This document shows, one piece after another, positions 1 through 9,736 of a stretch of 64,000 bases of DNA. Made by a program: the position numbers and the translations under genes. Below the pieces are notes generated by a model, which was not told where the DNA came from, did no database searches, and saw only the letters and a list, made by a program, of their open reading frames with translations. Origin of the DNA: an uncultured SAR86 cluster bacterium (GTDB lineage Bacteria; Pseudomonadota; Gammaproteobacteria; Magnimaribacterales; D2472); the NCBI GenBank assembly GCA_902602595.1, contig CACKRJ010000001.1, positions 248,001 through 312,000 of the forward strand. The letters run 5' to 3'. Within the stretch, counting starts at the first letter, position 1. Each line of letters begins with the position of its first letter.

Positions 1-468
1 AAAGATATGAGTACTAAAAGCCCAGAGGAGATATATAACATTATAAAGCCATGTGGTTTAGGGCCTCAAAAATCTAAGGCTATACACAAGCTATCCAATA
101 TCTTATGCGATTCTCATAACGGAGAAGTTCCTGATGATATAAAAGCCCTAGAGAAACTCCCAGGAGTTGGTCATAAAACAGCATCAGTGGTTATTAGTCA
201 GGGATTTGGACAACCAGCATTTCCTGTAGATACTCATATTCATAGACTTGCTCAAAGATGGGGTCTGACCAAAGGAAAAAATGTCCAACAAACTGAAAAG
301 GATCTAAAAAAAATCTTTCCGAAAGATTCCTGGAACAGGCTTCACTTACAAATCATATTTTGGGGAAGAGAGTTTTGCCAAGCTCAGCAATGCCATGGGA
401 TCACCTGTAAAATTTGTAAAGCAACTTTTCCTAAAAGATCTCGTCCTTTTTCCCACAAGAAGCCATAG
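1..468 (+). CDS. nth: Endonuclease III (DNA glycosylase/AP lyase), 5' end cut by window
   Basis: Base-excision repair enzyme that removes oxidised pyrimidines and nicks the abasic site. The frame is open to base 1, so the ATG at 7 is probably internal and about 50-60 N-terminal residues lie outside the window. The helix-hairpin-helix reads LPGVGHKTA and holds the catalytic Lys (K57 of the visible part). The catalytic Asp is in VDTHIHR (D75). The C-terminal iron-sulfur motif is unusual: the Cys spacing is C-X4-C-X4-C-X2-C and the canonical last Cys (of C-X6-C-X2-C-X5-C) is absent, so a normal 4Fe-4S cluster is doubtful. glyA follows after 61 nt. Confidence 0.9.
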   Translation, partial: KDMSTKSPEEIYNIIKPCGLGPQKSKAIHKLSNILCDSHNGEVPDDIKALEKLPGVGHKTASVVISQGFGQPAFPVDTHIHRLAQRWGLTKGKNVQQTEKDLKKIFPKDSWNRLHLQIIFWGREFCQAQQCHGITCKICKATFPKRSRPFSHKKP

Positions 469-529
469 ATAATTTAGAATAAGACTTTCAAGCTTTTAAC
501 AAAAATTATTAATACTTTTGGAGTAATCA

Positions 530-1804
530 ATGGAATCTCAGGCTGATTCAATCTTTGCTAATTCACAAACTATCGAAACATATGATGCTGAACTATGGTA
601 TGCCCTGGCTCGAGAGTCTACTCGTCAAGAAGAGCATATAGAACTGATAGCGTCGGAAAATTATGCTAGTAAAAGAGTAATGGAAGCTCAGGGCGGTCTG
701 CTTACAAACAAATATGCAGAGGGTTATCCCCACAAAAGATACTATGGTGGATGTGAGCATGTTGATATTGCAGAAGAATTAGCGATCGATAGAGCAAAAG
801 AACTCTTCAAGGCAGATTATGCAAATGTACAGCCTCATTCAGGATCCTCAGCAAATGCAGCGGCATTTTTAGCTATGCTCGAACCAAATGATACGATTCT
901 TGGAATGAGCCTTGATCAAGGAGGCCATTTAACTCACGGAGCAAAAGTAAATTTTTCAGGCAAAAACTACACAGCATTTCAATACGGCCTTCATCCAGAA
1001 ACACATGATATTGATTATGATCATGTAAGAGATTTAGCTAAAAAGCATAATCCCAAAATGATCATTGCTGGCTTTTCAGCTTTTTCTGGGACTATAGATT
1101 GGAAAATTTTCAGAGATATTGCAGATGAGATTGGTTCTTTTTTTCTAGTCGATATGGCTCATGTTTCAGGGCTAGTTGCTGCTGGACTATACCCCTCTCC
1201 AGTGCCCTATGCTGATGTCGTGACCTCTACAACTCATAAAACTTTAAGAGGGCCAAGATCAGGAATTATTATTGCAAAATCAAATGAAGCTTTAGAAAAA
1301 AAATTAAACTCAGCTGTATTCCCAGGGTCTCAAGGCGGACCACTAATGCACGTAATAGCAGCAAAAGCTGTATGTTTTAAGGAAGCTCTTGAACCAAATT
1401 TCAAAATATACATGCAACAAGTAATTGATAACGCAAAAATCATGTGCAAGGTTATTCAAGATCGTGGCATTGATGTTGTAACAGGTAGAACTGATAATCA
1501 TATTGTTTTAATGGATTTAAGAAGCAAAGGATTGACCGGTAAAGACTGTGAAATAGCTCTAGGTCAAGCAAATATAACTGTTAATAAAAATGCAGTTCCG
1601 GACGATCCACAGTCACCATTTGTAACCTCAGGAATAAGATTAGGCACGCCTGCTGTCACCACAAGAGGTTTTAGAAATGATGAAGTGGAACAATTAACTA
1701 ATTGGATCTGCGATATTGTTCTTGATCTTGGCAATGCTGATAAAATTAATCTCATTAAAGATCAAGTTGTCCAACTATGCAGCAAGTTTCCGGTATATAA
1801 ATAA
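530..1804 (+). CDS. glyA: Serine hydroxymethyltransferase
   Basis: Cytosolic PLP enzyme that interconverts serine and glycine while loading tetrahydrofolate with a one-carbon unit, feeding purine, thymidylate and methionine synthesis. The 424-aa length is normal for the family. The PLP lysine lies in TTHKTLRGP (about K237), and the N-terminal substrate region [10 protein letters not shown] and the glycine-rich HSGSSANAA segment are present. The start is supported by a GGAG Shine-Dalgarno about 8 nt upstream. nrdR begins 2 nt after the stop, so the two are probably co-transcribed, as in other gammaproteobacteria. Confidence 0.98.
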   Translation: MESQADSIFANSQTIETYDAELWYALARESTRQEEHIELIASENYASKRVMEAQGGLLTNKYAEGYPHKRYYGGCEHVDIAEELAIDRAKELFKADYANVQPHSGSSANAAAFLAMLEPNDTILGMSLDQGGHLTHGAKVNFSGKNYTAFQYGLHPETHDIDYDHVRDLAKKHNPKMIIAGFSAFSGTIDWKIFRDIADEIGSFFLVDMAHVSGLVAAGLYPSPVPYADVVTSTTHKTLRGPRSGIIIAKSNEALEKKLNSAVFPGSQGGPLMHVIAAKAVCFKEALEPNFKIYMQQVIDNAKIMCKVIQDRGIDVVTGRTDNHIVLMDLRSKGLTGKDCEIALGQANITVNKNAVPDDPQSPFVTSGIRLGTPAVTTRGFRNDEVEQLTNWICDIVLDLGNADKINLIKDQVVQLCSKFPVYK

Positions 1805-1806
1805 CA

Positions 1807-2286
1807 ATGTTTTGTCCTTTCTGCCAAGCCCAAGACACAAAAGTGATTGATTCAAGACTAGTTGGTGATGGCTCGCAAATCAGAAGAAGAAGGGAATGTG
1901 AAGTCTGTCATGCAAGATTTACAACCTTTGAAACTGCCGATCTTGCTCTACCTAGAATCGTTAAAAGTGATGGAGAAAGACAGCCATTCAACGGGGTTAA
2001 GTTAAAAGGTGGGATGCTCAGAGCCCTTGAAAAAAGGCCCTTATCTGCAGAGGAAGTTGATGGAGTGTTTGGAAGTATTTTGACTGAAATTCGTCAACTA
2101 GGTGAAAGAGAAATAGCTTCACGCCAACTTGGTGAAATTGTAATGCGCAATTTAAAAAGGGTTGATCAGGTTGCCTATGTGAGATTTGCATCTGTGTATC
2201 GTGACTTCCAGGATATCAAAGAGTTTGCCGATGAAATATCTTCTTTATCTAAAGAAAAACCAAAAAGAACAAAAAAGAAAAAATGA
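1807..2286 (+). CDS. nrdR: Transcriptional repressor NrdR
   Basis: Zinc-ribbon/ATP-cone repressor of ribonucleotide reductase genes that senses ATP/dATP. The zinc ribbon is complete (C3, C6, C31, C34), followed by the basic RRRREC stretch and an ATP-cone domain at about 46-136. The length (159 aa) is typical, with a Lys-rich tail after residue 145. Its stop overlaps the ribD start by 4 nt (ATGA), the classical nrdR-ribD arrangement. Its targets, the NrdR boxes upstream of nrd genes, are not in this window. Confidence 0.97.
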   Translation: MFCPFCQAQDTKVIDSRLVGDGSQIRRRRECEVCHARFTTFETADLALPRIVKSDGERQPFNGVKLKGGMLRALEKRPLSAEEVDGVFGSILTEIRQLGEREIASRQLGEIVMRNLKRVDQVAYVRFASVYRDFQDIKEFADEISSLSKEKPKRTKKKK

Positions 2287-3395
2287 AAGACCTAGACTTT
2301 ATGGCTAGAGCCATTGAGCTTGCAAAAAAAGGTCAACTCAAAGTGCAGCCAAATCCTATGGTTGGTTGCGTGATCGTAAAGAATAATAAAATCATTGGGG
2401 AAGGATGGCATAAGGAATATGGTAAGGATCATGCTGAAGTAAATGCCATCAAAAACTGCAAGAAAAAATTTGGTGCTAAAAAAGCTATCAAACTTATCGC
2501 TGGATCAAGTGTCTACGTTAATCTTGAACCATGCTCAATTGAAAAAAACACCCCTCCATGCTCGAATACTTTGATTGAGCATCAAATTAAAAAGTTATTT
2601 TGCGGAACCCTTGATCCCAACCCAAAGATTAATGGGAGAGGAATCAAATTGCTCAAAAAAGCTGGAATTGAAACAAACGTTGGCCTGCTCAGAGACAAGT
2701 GCAAAGAATTGAATCGAGTTTTTTTTACCAATCAAAGCAAATCTCGTCCCTATATCATCCTTAAAAGCGCCCAGTCACTCGATGGAAAAATTGCCCTTAA
2801 AAGTGGAGAAAGTAACTGGATTACAAATTCTGAATCACGTAAAAATAGTCACTACATACGATCTAGAGTTAAGGGAATTCTGGTTGGAAGAAATACAGCT
2901 GAGCAAGATAACCCTTCACTTACAGTGCGATTGACTAGAGATGAACTAGGTTTAGGCAAGAATGCAGTAATTGAGCAGCCAGCAAAAATTGTCCTAGGCA
3001 ATCTAAAGAAATCAAAAAAAGTTAGTAAAATTTTCTCTGGAAATTCAAAGATCTTTATTGGATCTAGGCAATTAGCCAAAAAGTCTAAAAATGTAGAGTA
3101 TTTGCAATATAAGAAAAAAAATTTTCTAGAAGAATTCTTAAAAGATCTTTTAGATAGAAATATATCTAGTATTTTGGTTGAAGGTGGTCAGAAAACTTTA
3201 AATACTTTTATTGTTAATAATTTATTTGATGAATTGGTGCTATATACTGCACCCATATTTTTAGGCAAGGGAAGTAAAGATGCTTTGAATTTGAATTCTC
3301 CTGCTGCTATTAAAACGGCAATGAGATTAAAGATGATTAAACTTGAAAGATTCAAAGATGATACCAAGACAACCTACTACAATAATAATCTGTAA
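2283..3395 (+). CDS. ribD: Bifunctional diaminohydroxyphosphoribosylaminopyrimidine deaminase / 5-amino-6-(5-phosphoribosylamino)uracil reductase
   Basis: Catalyses the second and third steps of riboflavin synthesis. The N-terminal CMP/dCMP-deaminase-like domain (about 1-145) has the zinc and catalytic set HAE (H50, E52) with C84 and C93 in [11 protein letters not shown]. The C-terminal NADPH-dependent reductase domain (about 150-370) has [11 protein letters not shown] and [11 protein letters not shown]. Both halves look intact at 370 aa. The start overlaps the nrdR stop. The next gene is ribB after 43 nt. The riboflavin synthase gene (ribE) often found at this point is absent. Confidence 0.97.
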   Translation: MKDLDFMARAIELAKKGQLKVQPNPMVGCVIVKNNKIIGEGWHKEYGKDHAEVNAIKNCKKKFGAKKAIKLIAGSSVYVNLEPCSIEKNTPPCSNTLIEHQIKKLFCGTLDPNPKINGRGIKLLKKAGIETNVGLLRDKCKELNRVFFTNQSKSRPYIILKSAQSLDGKIALKSGESNWITNSESRKNSHYIRSRVKGILVGRNTAEQDNPSLTVRLTRDELGLGKNAVIEQPAKIVLGNLKKSKKVSKIFSGNSKIFIGSRQLAKKSKNVEYLQYKKKNFLEEFLKDLLDRNISSILVEGGQKTLNTFIVNNLFDELVLYTAPIFLGKGSKDALNLNSPAAIKTAMRLKMIKLERFKDDTKTTYYNNNL

Positions 3396-3438
3396 TTGTT
3401 TTTAAGTTTTTAATGCCTATATATAAGATATAAGATTA

Positions 3439-4515
3439 ATGGAATTTAATAAAACAGAAGAAATCATTAAGGATATTGCGGCCGGCAAGATGGTAATTTT
3501 GCTAGATGATGAAGATAGGGAAAATGAAGGTGATTTAGTTTGCGCTGCAGAGCTTGTTGATGATAAGAAAATCAATTTCATGATTAGCAAAGCAAAGGGT
3601 TTAGTATGTTTGCCCCTATCTCCTCAAAAATGTGATCAGCTGAATCTTCCTATGATGACCAATAATAATCGAGCTAAACATGGCACTGGGTTTACTGTTT
3701 CTATTGAAGCTGCTGAAGGAATCTCTACAGGCATTTCTGCTGAAGACAGAGCCAGAACTATAATTGCAGCAGCGAAAAAAAATGCCAAAGCTGAGGATAT
3801 AGTTCAGCCAGGTCATATTTTTCCATTAAGGGCTTTTGAAGGAGGAGTGCTAAGTCGTGCAGGTCATACAGAAGCTGCATGCGATTTAGCTAGACTGGCA
3901 GGCCTTGAAGAAGCTGGTGTTATATGCGAAATCATGAATGATGATGGAAGCATGGCTCGAAGAGATGATTTAATAAAATTTGCTTCAACTCATCAAATGA
4001 AAATTGGGACAATCGCTGACTTAATTCATTATCGTACCCTCAAGGAAAAATCTGTTCATTTGGAATACTCAAAATCTGTTGAGATTGATGGTCTTGAATT
4101 TGAGCTTTCTGCGTGGAGAGATAGCATTTTTAATAACCTACATTTAGCTTTTGTTAATGGTGATCTCAGTAAATCTGCTTCCCCACTTGTTCGGGTTCAT
4201 GTTCCCAATACATTGCATGATCTAATTGGTATTGAAGAATTTGGTAAAAGACTTAATTTAGAAAACGCTCTAAAAAGAATTGGAAAGGAGAAATGCGGTG
4301 TTTTGCTATTAATTGGTAATTATCAAAGCGCTGACGATGTCATGAATGATCTTATGGGAGCAAAATCATCTGTTAAACCAGAAACAAAAACTGTTGGCAT
4401 TGGGTCACAAATTCTTAAAGAGCTCGGGTTGAAACAAATTAGACTTCTTGGAACACCAGTTAAGTATCCATCCCTGTCTGGATTTGATCTTGAGGTCATG
4501 GGGTTTGAACAATGA
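3439..4515 (+). CDS. ribB: 3,4-dihydroxy-2-butanone-4-phosphate synthase with degenerate GTP cyclohydrolase II-like domain (RibBX type)
   Basis: Makes the four-carbon precursor of riboflavin from ribulose 5-phosphate. The N-terminal DHBP synthase domain (about 1-200) is well conserved, with DDEDRENEGDL at residues 23-33 and the RAGHTEA motif. The C-terminal half resembles GTP cyclohydrolase II, but the zinc Cys set of active enzymes (HSECLTGD, then a C-D-C pair) is replaced by a segment reading VRVHVPNTLHDLIG. GTP cyclohydrolase activity is therefore unlikely. Such RibBX proteins are known in gammaproteobacteria, with a separate ribA elsewhere. The stop overlaps ribH by 4 nt. Confidence 0.93.
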   Translation: MEFNKTEEIIKDIAAGKMVILLDDEDRENEGDLVCAAELVDDKKINFMISKAKGLVCLPLSPQKCDQLNLPMMTNNNRAKHGTGFTVSIEAAEGISTGISAEDRARTIIAAAKKNAKAEDIVQPGHIFPLRAFEGGVLSRAGHTEAACDLARLAGLEEAGVICEIMNDDGSMARRDDLIKFASTHQMKIGTIADLIHYRTLKEKSVHLEYSKSVEIDGLEFELSAWRDSIFNNLHLAFVNGDLSKSASPLVRVHVPNTLHDLIGIEEFGKRLNLENALKRIGKEKCGVLLLIGNYQSADDVMNDLMGAKSSVKPETKTVGIGSQILKELGLKQIRLLGTPVKYPSLSGFDLEVMGFEQ

Positions 4516-4958
4516 GTCAAGATGGGTTCTCGTTCTCATCAAAAAAAATTGATGTAAGTAAAAAAATTACTATAGTTGCTGCAAAATGGAATGCGGAGCT
4601 CGTTGATGAATTATTAGAGTCCGGAAAAGCTCATCTAGAGGAGCTCGGTTTCACTGACATAAAAATTGTAAATGTTCCTGGTGCTTGGGAGCTTGTCCAT
4701 GCAGCTCAAAAAGAATTGGCTGATGCAGATGGAGTCATTGCATATGGTGTTGTCATTAGAGGAGAAACAACACATTACGAACTTATATCTGAGTCAACAG
4801 CTCAAGGGTTAATGCACGTTAGTGTAAATGAAAAAAAGCCCATTGGTTTTGGTCTAATTGCTGCAGAAAATTTATCTCAAGCCAAAGAGCGAACAAGTGA
4901 ATTAAAATTAAACAAAGGCAAAGAAATTGCACAATCACTTGTTGAAATGCTCAATTAA
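4512..4958 (+). CDS. ribH: 6,7-dimethyl-8-ribityllumazine synthase
   Basis: Condenses the RibD pathway product (5-amino-6-ribitylaminouracil) with the RibB product to give lumazine, the penultimate riboflavin intermediate. The 148-aa length is normal. The family motif VIRGETTHYE is present with the catalytic His at about H88, and the substrate-binding VPGAWEL segment lies near residue 55. Translationally coupled to ribB through ATGA, with nusB starting 2 nt after the stop. Lumazine synthases normally assemble as pentamers or 60-mer capsids; nothing in the sequence argues against this. Confidence 0.97.
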   Translation: MSQDGFSFSSKKIDVSKKITIVAAKWNAELVDELLESGKAHLEELGFTDIKIVNVPGAWELVHAAQKELADADGVIAYGVVIRGETTHYELISESTAQGLMHVSVNEKKPIGFGLIAAENLSQAKERTSELKLNKGKEIAQSLVEMLN

Positions 4959-4960
4959 AG

Positions 4961-5377
4961 ATGCCTAAAAACTTAGCGAAATACAAACAAGAACTTCAAA
5001 CTCGAGAGTGTTTGGTTCAAGCAATCTATCAATACATATTTAATGAATCTAATCTTCACTCGTTGATAGATCAATTCTTAAAAGAAAATACACCAAAAAA
5101 GATAAGCTTTAATTACTTTAAACAAAGATTAGAAAATATTTTTGAGCAAGCAGATGACCTAAGAGAGATCACAGAAGATCTAAAGAATAATAAAGGTGAG
5201 AGTCTGGAGATTATAGATGAAGCTATTTTATGGCTTGGAATTATTGAGATTCGTGCCAATGAACTTGATCATCCAATTGTAATTGATGAATGTATCAGAT
5301 TAGCAAAGAAGTTTTCTAATCCAAATTCTTATAAATTTGTTAATGCGAAACTTGATGAATTGCTAAAAAAGCAATAA
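4961..5377 (+). CDS. nusB: Transcription antitermination factor NusB
   Basis: RNA-binding antitermination protein that works with NusE (S10) on boxA in rRNA operons. Recognised from the N-terminal RECLVQAIYQY helix, the central EIIDEAILWLGIIEIR segment, and the C-terminal IDECIRLAKKFSNPNSYKFVNAKLDEL, which fits the NusB signature for helices near the C-terminus. 138 aa is typical. The N-terminal half is divergent, so part of the identification rests on position: ribH-nusB is a conserved pair in proteobacteria. It converges on the DUF3604 gene with only 6 nt between. Confidence 0.9.
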   Translation: MPKNLAKYKQELQTRECLVQAIYQYIFNESNLHSLIDQFLKENTPKKISFNYFKQRLENIFEQADDLREITEDLKNNKGESLEIIDEAILWLGIIEIRANELDHPIVIDECIRLAKKFSNPNSYKFVNAKLDELLKKQ

Positions 5378-5383
5378 ATTAAT

Positions 5384-7615
5384 TTAGGACGAATAATTAA
5401 CATAAATTGGGCTAGACCAAGCTCTATTCTCAGCTGGTGCTAAACAATCTCCCCTATTTTTATGAATTCCTGTTCTGCAAATCTCAGTTTTAATACATTT
5501 TCCATTTTCATCAAATTCACATCCCAATGGATCAGCTGAAAGTTTTAGAGAGGGCTCTTCAATAGCCCTAACATAATAAACCGCATCTCTTTGACCAATT
5601 GAAAATTGCTCATCCTGAAATGAAACCTGACAACTTGTGCTATTGCAAGGAAATGTCTTCCAAACATCATCCACAAGTCCCTCAACTGGTTCATTTTCAT
5701 ATTGCTGAGGCAGAATTTTAATTACTTCAATTCTTGTTATGAGCCTTCTTTCATTGCTAGGATTATAGCATTCAGAATTACATATTTTCTCAAGACGTTC
5801 TTTTGTTAATCCATTATTGCTGTAGTCTGGACAGCCAGGTTTCTGCTTCAGTGAGCCTGCTGCTTTGACAGTAAAGACTGGTGATTGAGTGCTATCAACT
5901 TCAGAACCCATGGATAATGATTTAGATTGAGTTTCTGCATGAAACCATAAAAGAATCCTTGGTCCCGAGGTCGCATAAACCTCCTTTCTTTCTAAAGCAT
6001 CCCAAATTGATTCTCTCTTCCTAGATGTTGAATGAGCAGCGACTAAACCTCCTGACATAAAATATGCACTTTGCCTTTCAGCGTCTGTAGCTATATTTAA
6101 ATCCATGATGCTAGTCAAATTAGTATTACCTAAATCAACATATGATGGCTCTAATTCCCCTTTGGGCCGTCTTAAATTACTCATTTTTTCATACAAGGGA
6201 TCATTAAAACCATTGGCTTCAGTATTAAATAGACGGTCAATCTCTTTATATCCAGTACCTGGTCGAGCACCATGGTTATCACTTGAACCAATAAATCCAA
6301 ACTTAAAACGTTGAGGATTATCTTTATCAGTGAAATCGCTGAGTGCTAAGACATATTGAGCTGATCCAAGAGGCCGATAATTAAACGCAGGTAAAAAACA
6401 ATCATTGCATTGTCCGGCATTTATGTAATCATCCGGATGTGTCTCATTCACTGCAGCATACCCTGTAGAACCCATTTGAGCAGCAAATAGTTTTGTTTGA
6501 TCAATAAGATATTTGCAAGTTTGATCATCCATCCCTGAGATCTCACATCTTTCAGCCATAATATTCCCGGCTTGCTGACAGGTCGGTAAAAAATCTTTGG
6601 TCTCCTCAGGGCAAAAAAGCTCAACATTCAAATCTATATCTGCATCATTCCAGGTTCTATATTCTTCTGAGTTACCGTGACCAGAATATATCTCAAATAA
6701 AAATTGAGATTCATCATCTTTGAACTCTTTTAATTGTTTTTTCCAATCTGAAGTTGGAGGCGTATAAAATCCCCATGTAGTGCCATGAGGGATGACCATG
6801 TAGGGAGAATCCCATTGTTTCAATTTCTCAAACAAAATATTTGGATTAGTTGCCTCCTCATAACAATTTACAGGAAGATCCCTGGTATTAACTCCTTCTG
6901 GGCATATAGGCGTTGCTTGGATTTCGTCAAAAAATTTATCAAATGCAAAGAATCGATCTCTATTTTTAAAATCTAGAGTTGCAGGCAAAGCAGACATAGT
7001 CCATGGCAAACCAAGTCTCATTACCAATGGAGCAACTCCTCCCGAACCAATTGCTCTTGGTGGAACCAAAGCATCATCGGTTTCTAAAAAAATAACATTT
7101 TTATGCCCATAATGATTTTCTGGATTCGGATCAACTTGAGTCCATTCCCATCCTAGAAAGCTAACTAAATCATCTGTCCCTTCTGATAAATTATTGCATT
7201 GTTGGATGCTTTGTTTTGTATCCAACCATTTTCTTGGAGTGCTAGCTTCAGCATGATCGTTAATAGACCAAAAATCTAAAGCTGAACAAAATCTTGCGTA
7301 ATCACATGCGTCTGCTAATGGTGAAGCTCCTTTGCCATTCATAAAAGGCAAAGACCACATGAATGCGTCTGTTGAATATGTTGTATGAACATGCAGATCA
7401 CCAAAGAGAATTTGTTTTTCATCCAAAACCTCTAATTCTGATTTAACCAAATTAATCCTAGCGGCTCTATCTTGAAGTAAGTTTTCTGGAAGAACTCTTC
7501 CCTCAATAACTCCAGGCCCATCTAATGTTCCAAAGACTTTTAAAACTGCACCTCCAAAAAAAATAGCTACAGTAAAAATAAAAAGCAGAACAAGTGAAGT
7601 TAGAAGGTTTCTCAT
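5384..7615 (-). CDS. DUF3604 family membrane-anchored protein with PHP-like metal motif
   Basis: Large exported or inner-membrane-anchored protein of 743 aa. Residues 1-28 form one hydrophobic segment (signal anchor or uncleaved signal). A PHP-like metal motif, FGDLHVHTTYSTDAF, sits at about 71-85, with further His/Asp clusters (SINDHAEAS, SSDNHGARPGTGY) typical of DUF3604. Ten or more Cys in the mature part suggest disulfides and a periplasmic location. The family is common in marine gammaproteobacteria but its substrate is not established; hydrolysis of a phosphoester or similar is an inference from the metal motif. A GGAGA ribosome site precedes the ATG. It follows purA by 21 nt and may be the last gene of the miaA-purA unit. 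Confidence 0.88.
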   Translation of the reverse strand: MRNLLTSLVLLFIFTVAIFFGGAVLKVFGTLDGPGVIEGRVLPENLLQDRAARINLVKSELEVLDEKQILFGDLHVHTTYSTDAFMWSLPFMNGKGASPLADACDYARFCSALDFWSINDHAEASTPRKWLDTKQSIQQCNNLSEGTDDLVSFLGWEWTQVDPNPENHYGHKNVIFLETDDALVPPRAIGSGGVAPLVMRLGLPWTMSALPATLDFKNRDRFFAFDKFFDEIQATPICPEGVNTRDLPVNCYEEATNPNILFEKLKQWDSPYMVIPHGTTWGFYTPPTSDWKKQLKEFKDDESQFLFEIYSGHGNSEEYRTWNDADIDLNVELFCPEETKDFLPTCQQAGNIMAERCEISGMDDQTCKYLIDQTKLFAAQMGSTGYAAVNETHPDDYINAGQCNDCFLPAFNYRPLGSAQYVLALSDFTDKDNPQRFKFGFIGSSDNHGARPGTGYKEIDRLFNTEANGFNDPLYEKMSNLRRPKGELEPSYVDLGNTNLTSIMDLNIATDAERQSAYFMSGGLVAAHSTSRKRESIWDALERKEVYATSGPRILLWFHAETQSKSLSMGSEVDSTQSPVFTVKAAGSLKQKPGCPDYSNNGLTKERLEKICNSECYNPSNERRLITRIEVIKILPQQYENEPVEGLVDDVWKTFPCNSTSCQVSFQDEQFSIGQRDAVYYVRAIEEPSLKLSADPLGCEFDENGKCIKTEICRTGIHKNRGDCLAPAENRAWSSPIYVNYSS

Positions 7616-7636
7616 ATGTCTCCAGAATTGATAAAG

Positions 7637-8860
7637 CTAGGCTCTATAAATTGTTTGATCTCTTGATGGTCCTACCGAGACTATGCTCACAGGACAATCC
7701 AAAGTCTCTTCAATAAATAGTATATAGTCCTGAGCAGCGTTAGGTAAATCATCAAAAGACCTAGCATTGGATGTATCCTTCTTCCAACCAGAGAATGTGG
7801 TATAAATAGGTTGCTGATTTTGATCATAATCAATACACACTTGGATTTCTTCAAAGTCATCTAGAACGTCTAATTTTGTGATACAAAGATTAGTAACAGA
7901 GTTAATAAAAACAATTGTTTCTAATGCTTTCAAATCTAGCCATCCACACCTTCTTGGACGGCCGGTTGTTGCACCAAATTCATGCCCAACCTTTGCCAAT
8001 TGCTCTGCATTGGAATCAAATAACTCGGTAGCAAAAGGGCCTTCGCCAACACGAGTGGTATATGCCTTAGTAATTCCCAAAATAGAATCAATATGTCGCG
8101 GGCCCACGCCCAGCCCCGAAGATAGGCCACCCACAGTAGTACTGGAAGATGTTACATATGGATAAGTTCCATGATCAATGTCTAGCATAGAGCCTTGCGC
8201 ACCCTCAAAAAGAATGTTCTTGCCCTGTTTAACCCAAAGTTTTAAGAGATCCTGAGTTTTGCAATGATATTTATTGTAAAGATCTATATTGCTCGTCAAC
8301 TCTTCTAATACATCCTCATAGGCTATAGGTTGAGCATTGTATAAATTCTGTAAAATTTTATTGTGATAATTAACCAAGGTTAGTAACTTTATTTTGAGCT
8401 CTTCAAGATTTTTTAAGTCTCCAAAACGTACTGCACGTCTAGCAATCTTGTCCTCATAGGCTGGGCCAATCCCTCTTCCAGTTGTCCCAATACCCTCTTG
8501 TTTATCTCGCACCTTATCAATGGCTAAATGAGTAGGCAGAATTAATGAGCAATCTTCGCTGACATAAAAACGGTCTTTAAAATTTATATCACTGTCTTGT
8601 AATTCCTGAATTTCTTTGGCTAAAGCAGGAAGAGATAAAACCAGGCCATTCCCTAATACACAATGAACTGAAGGATGAAGAATGCCTGAAGGAACTAGAT
8701 GGAGAACTTTTTGCTCACCATCAACTTTGATTGTATGCCCTGCATTATGTCCTCCTTGAAAACGGCATACTGCTTCAGAACTTTCAGCCAAAGCATCTAC
8801 GATCTTTCCTTTGCCCTCATCACCCCATTGCAATCCCAATATAAGGGTATTATTGCTCAT
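7637..8860 (-). CDS. purA: Adenylosuccinate synthetase
   Basis: First committed step from IMP to AMP, using GTP and aspartate. The GTP-binding loop GDEGKGK is at residues 13-19, followed by GGHNAGHT with the catalytic His, and later TTGRGIGPAYEDK, LFEGAQGSMLDIDHGTYP and TTGRPRRCGWLD. 407 aa is slightly short against about 430 but contains all motifs. It lies downstream of hflK-hflC, the usual gammaproteobacterial position, with 6 nt to hflC. purH and purD, earlier in purine synthesis, are also in the window, about 50 kb away. Confidence 0.98.
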   Translation of the reverse strand: MSNNTLILGLQWGDEGKGKIVDALAESSEAVCRFQGGHNAGHTIKVDGEQKVLHLVPSGILHPSVHCVLGNGLVLSLPALAKEIQELQDSDINFKDRFYVSEDCSLILPTHLAIDKVRDKQEGIGTTGRGIGPAYEDKIARRAVRFGDLKNLEELKIKLLTLVNYHNKILQNLYNAQPIAYEDVLEELTSNIDLYNKYHCKTQDLLKLWVKQGKNILFEGAQGSMLDIDHGTYPYVTSSSTTVGGLSSGLGVGPRHIDSILGITKAYTTRVGEGPFATELFDSNAEQLAKVGHEFGATTGRPRRCGWLDLKALETIVFINSVTNLCITKLDVLDDFEEIQVCIDYDQNQQPIYTTFSGWKKDTSNARSFDDLPNAAQDYILFIEETLDCPVSIVSVGPSRDQTIYRA

Positions 8861-8866
8861 AGAATG

Positions 8867-9736
8867 TTAATTATCGCCTTTGGACTTATTCAAGTATTTA
8901 AAAAAATCAGACTTAGGATCGATAAGTAAAACATCTGATTTATTATTAAAAGTTGCGTCATAAGCTCTCATACTTCGAGTAAACTCATAAAATTCTGGAT
9001 CCTTAGAGAATGATTCAGCATAAATTGCTGCCGCTGTTGCATCACCATCTCCACGAATTTGTTCAGAAGTTTTATAGGCTTCTGCAAGAATAATAACTCT
9101 TTCTTTATCCGCAGTGGATCGGATTTCATTTGAAAGCTCATTTCCTTCAGCACGCAATTCCTCAGCTAATCTATTTCTCTCTGAGCGCATTCTTTCATAG
9201 ACAGAGTTACTGAGCTCGGGAGGTAAATCAATTCTTTTTACTCTAAAATCAATGATCTCTATACCTAAATCAGATACAGAGTTACCTAGATTTTCTCTCA
9301 TATCGCTCATTAGCTGATCTCTTTCGCCTGAAACTAATTCAGTTACTGTTCTTCTACCAAATTGATTTTTCAGTTCAAATGCAGTTCTTTGTCCAAGCAA
9401 ATTATTTAAATTAATAAAACTTCCGCTAGTAGCATCGTAAAAAGTTCTAACGTTAGTAATTCGATATTTTACGAACGAGTCAACAATAAGATATTTACTC
9501 TCTACTGTTAATATTCTGTTAGGCTCCTCATCGAGAGTTTGAAGTCTCGAATCATATTTTTTTACATTCTGAATAATTGGCAATTTAAAATTTAAACCAG
9601 TTGGAAGATCTGATCTTATGGCTTCACCAAATTGAAAAACTATTCCATCTTCTTTTTCATCAATAACAAATAAGCTATTAAGTATTAATGCAAGAATAAG
9701 TCCTGCAAGAACTAAGAGATTCATTCCTTTAGTCAT
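8867..9736 (-). CDS. hflC: HflC, membrane SPFH protein (modulator of FtsH protease)
   Basis: SPFH/prohibitin-type protein that forms a membrane complex with HflK around FtsH and influences its degradation of membrane proteins. One N-terminal membrane segment (about 5-25) is followed by the SPFH domain, with DEKEDGIVFQFGE at its start and FRVKRIDLPPELSNSVYERM near its end. A coiled-coil-rich Glu/Arg region follows. 289 aa is normal. The start codon overlaps the hflK stop (TAATG), showing tight coupling. Placed upstream of purA, as in E. coli. Confidence 0.96.
   Translation of the reverse strand: MTKGMNLLVLAGLILALILNSLFVIDEKEDGIVFQFGEAIRSDLPTGLNFKLPIIQNVKKYDSRLQTLDEEPNRILTVESKYLIVDSFVKYRITNVRTFYDATSGSFINLNNLLGQRTAFELKNQFGRRTVTELVSGERDQLMSDMRENLGNSVSDLGIEIIDFRVKRIDLPPELSNSVYERMRSERNRLAEELRAEGNELSNEIRSTADKERVIILAEAYKTSEQIRGDGDATAAAIYAESFSKDPEFYEFTRSMRAYDATFNNKSDVLLIDPKSDFFKYLNKSKGDN

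Noticed and set aside
1564-1755. Minus-strand ORF inside glyA, and similar short ORFs overlapping long genes
   Set aside because: They are antisense or out-of-frame shadows of well-supported genes and show no recognisable motif or ribosome site.
3396-3438. FMN riboswitch upstream of ribB
   Set aside because: The gap is only 43 nt and lacks the conserved RFN element sequences.
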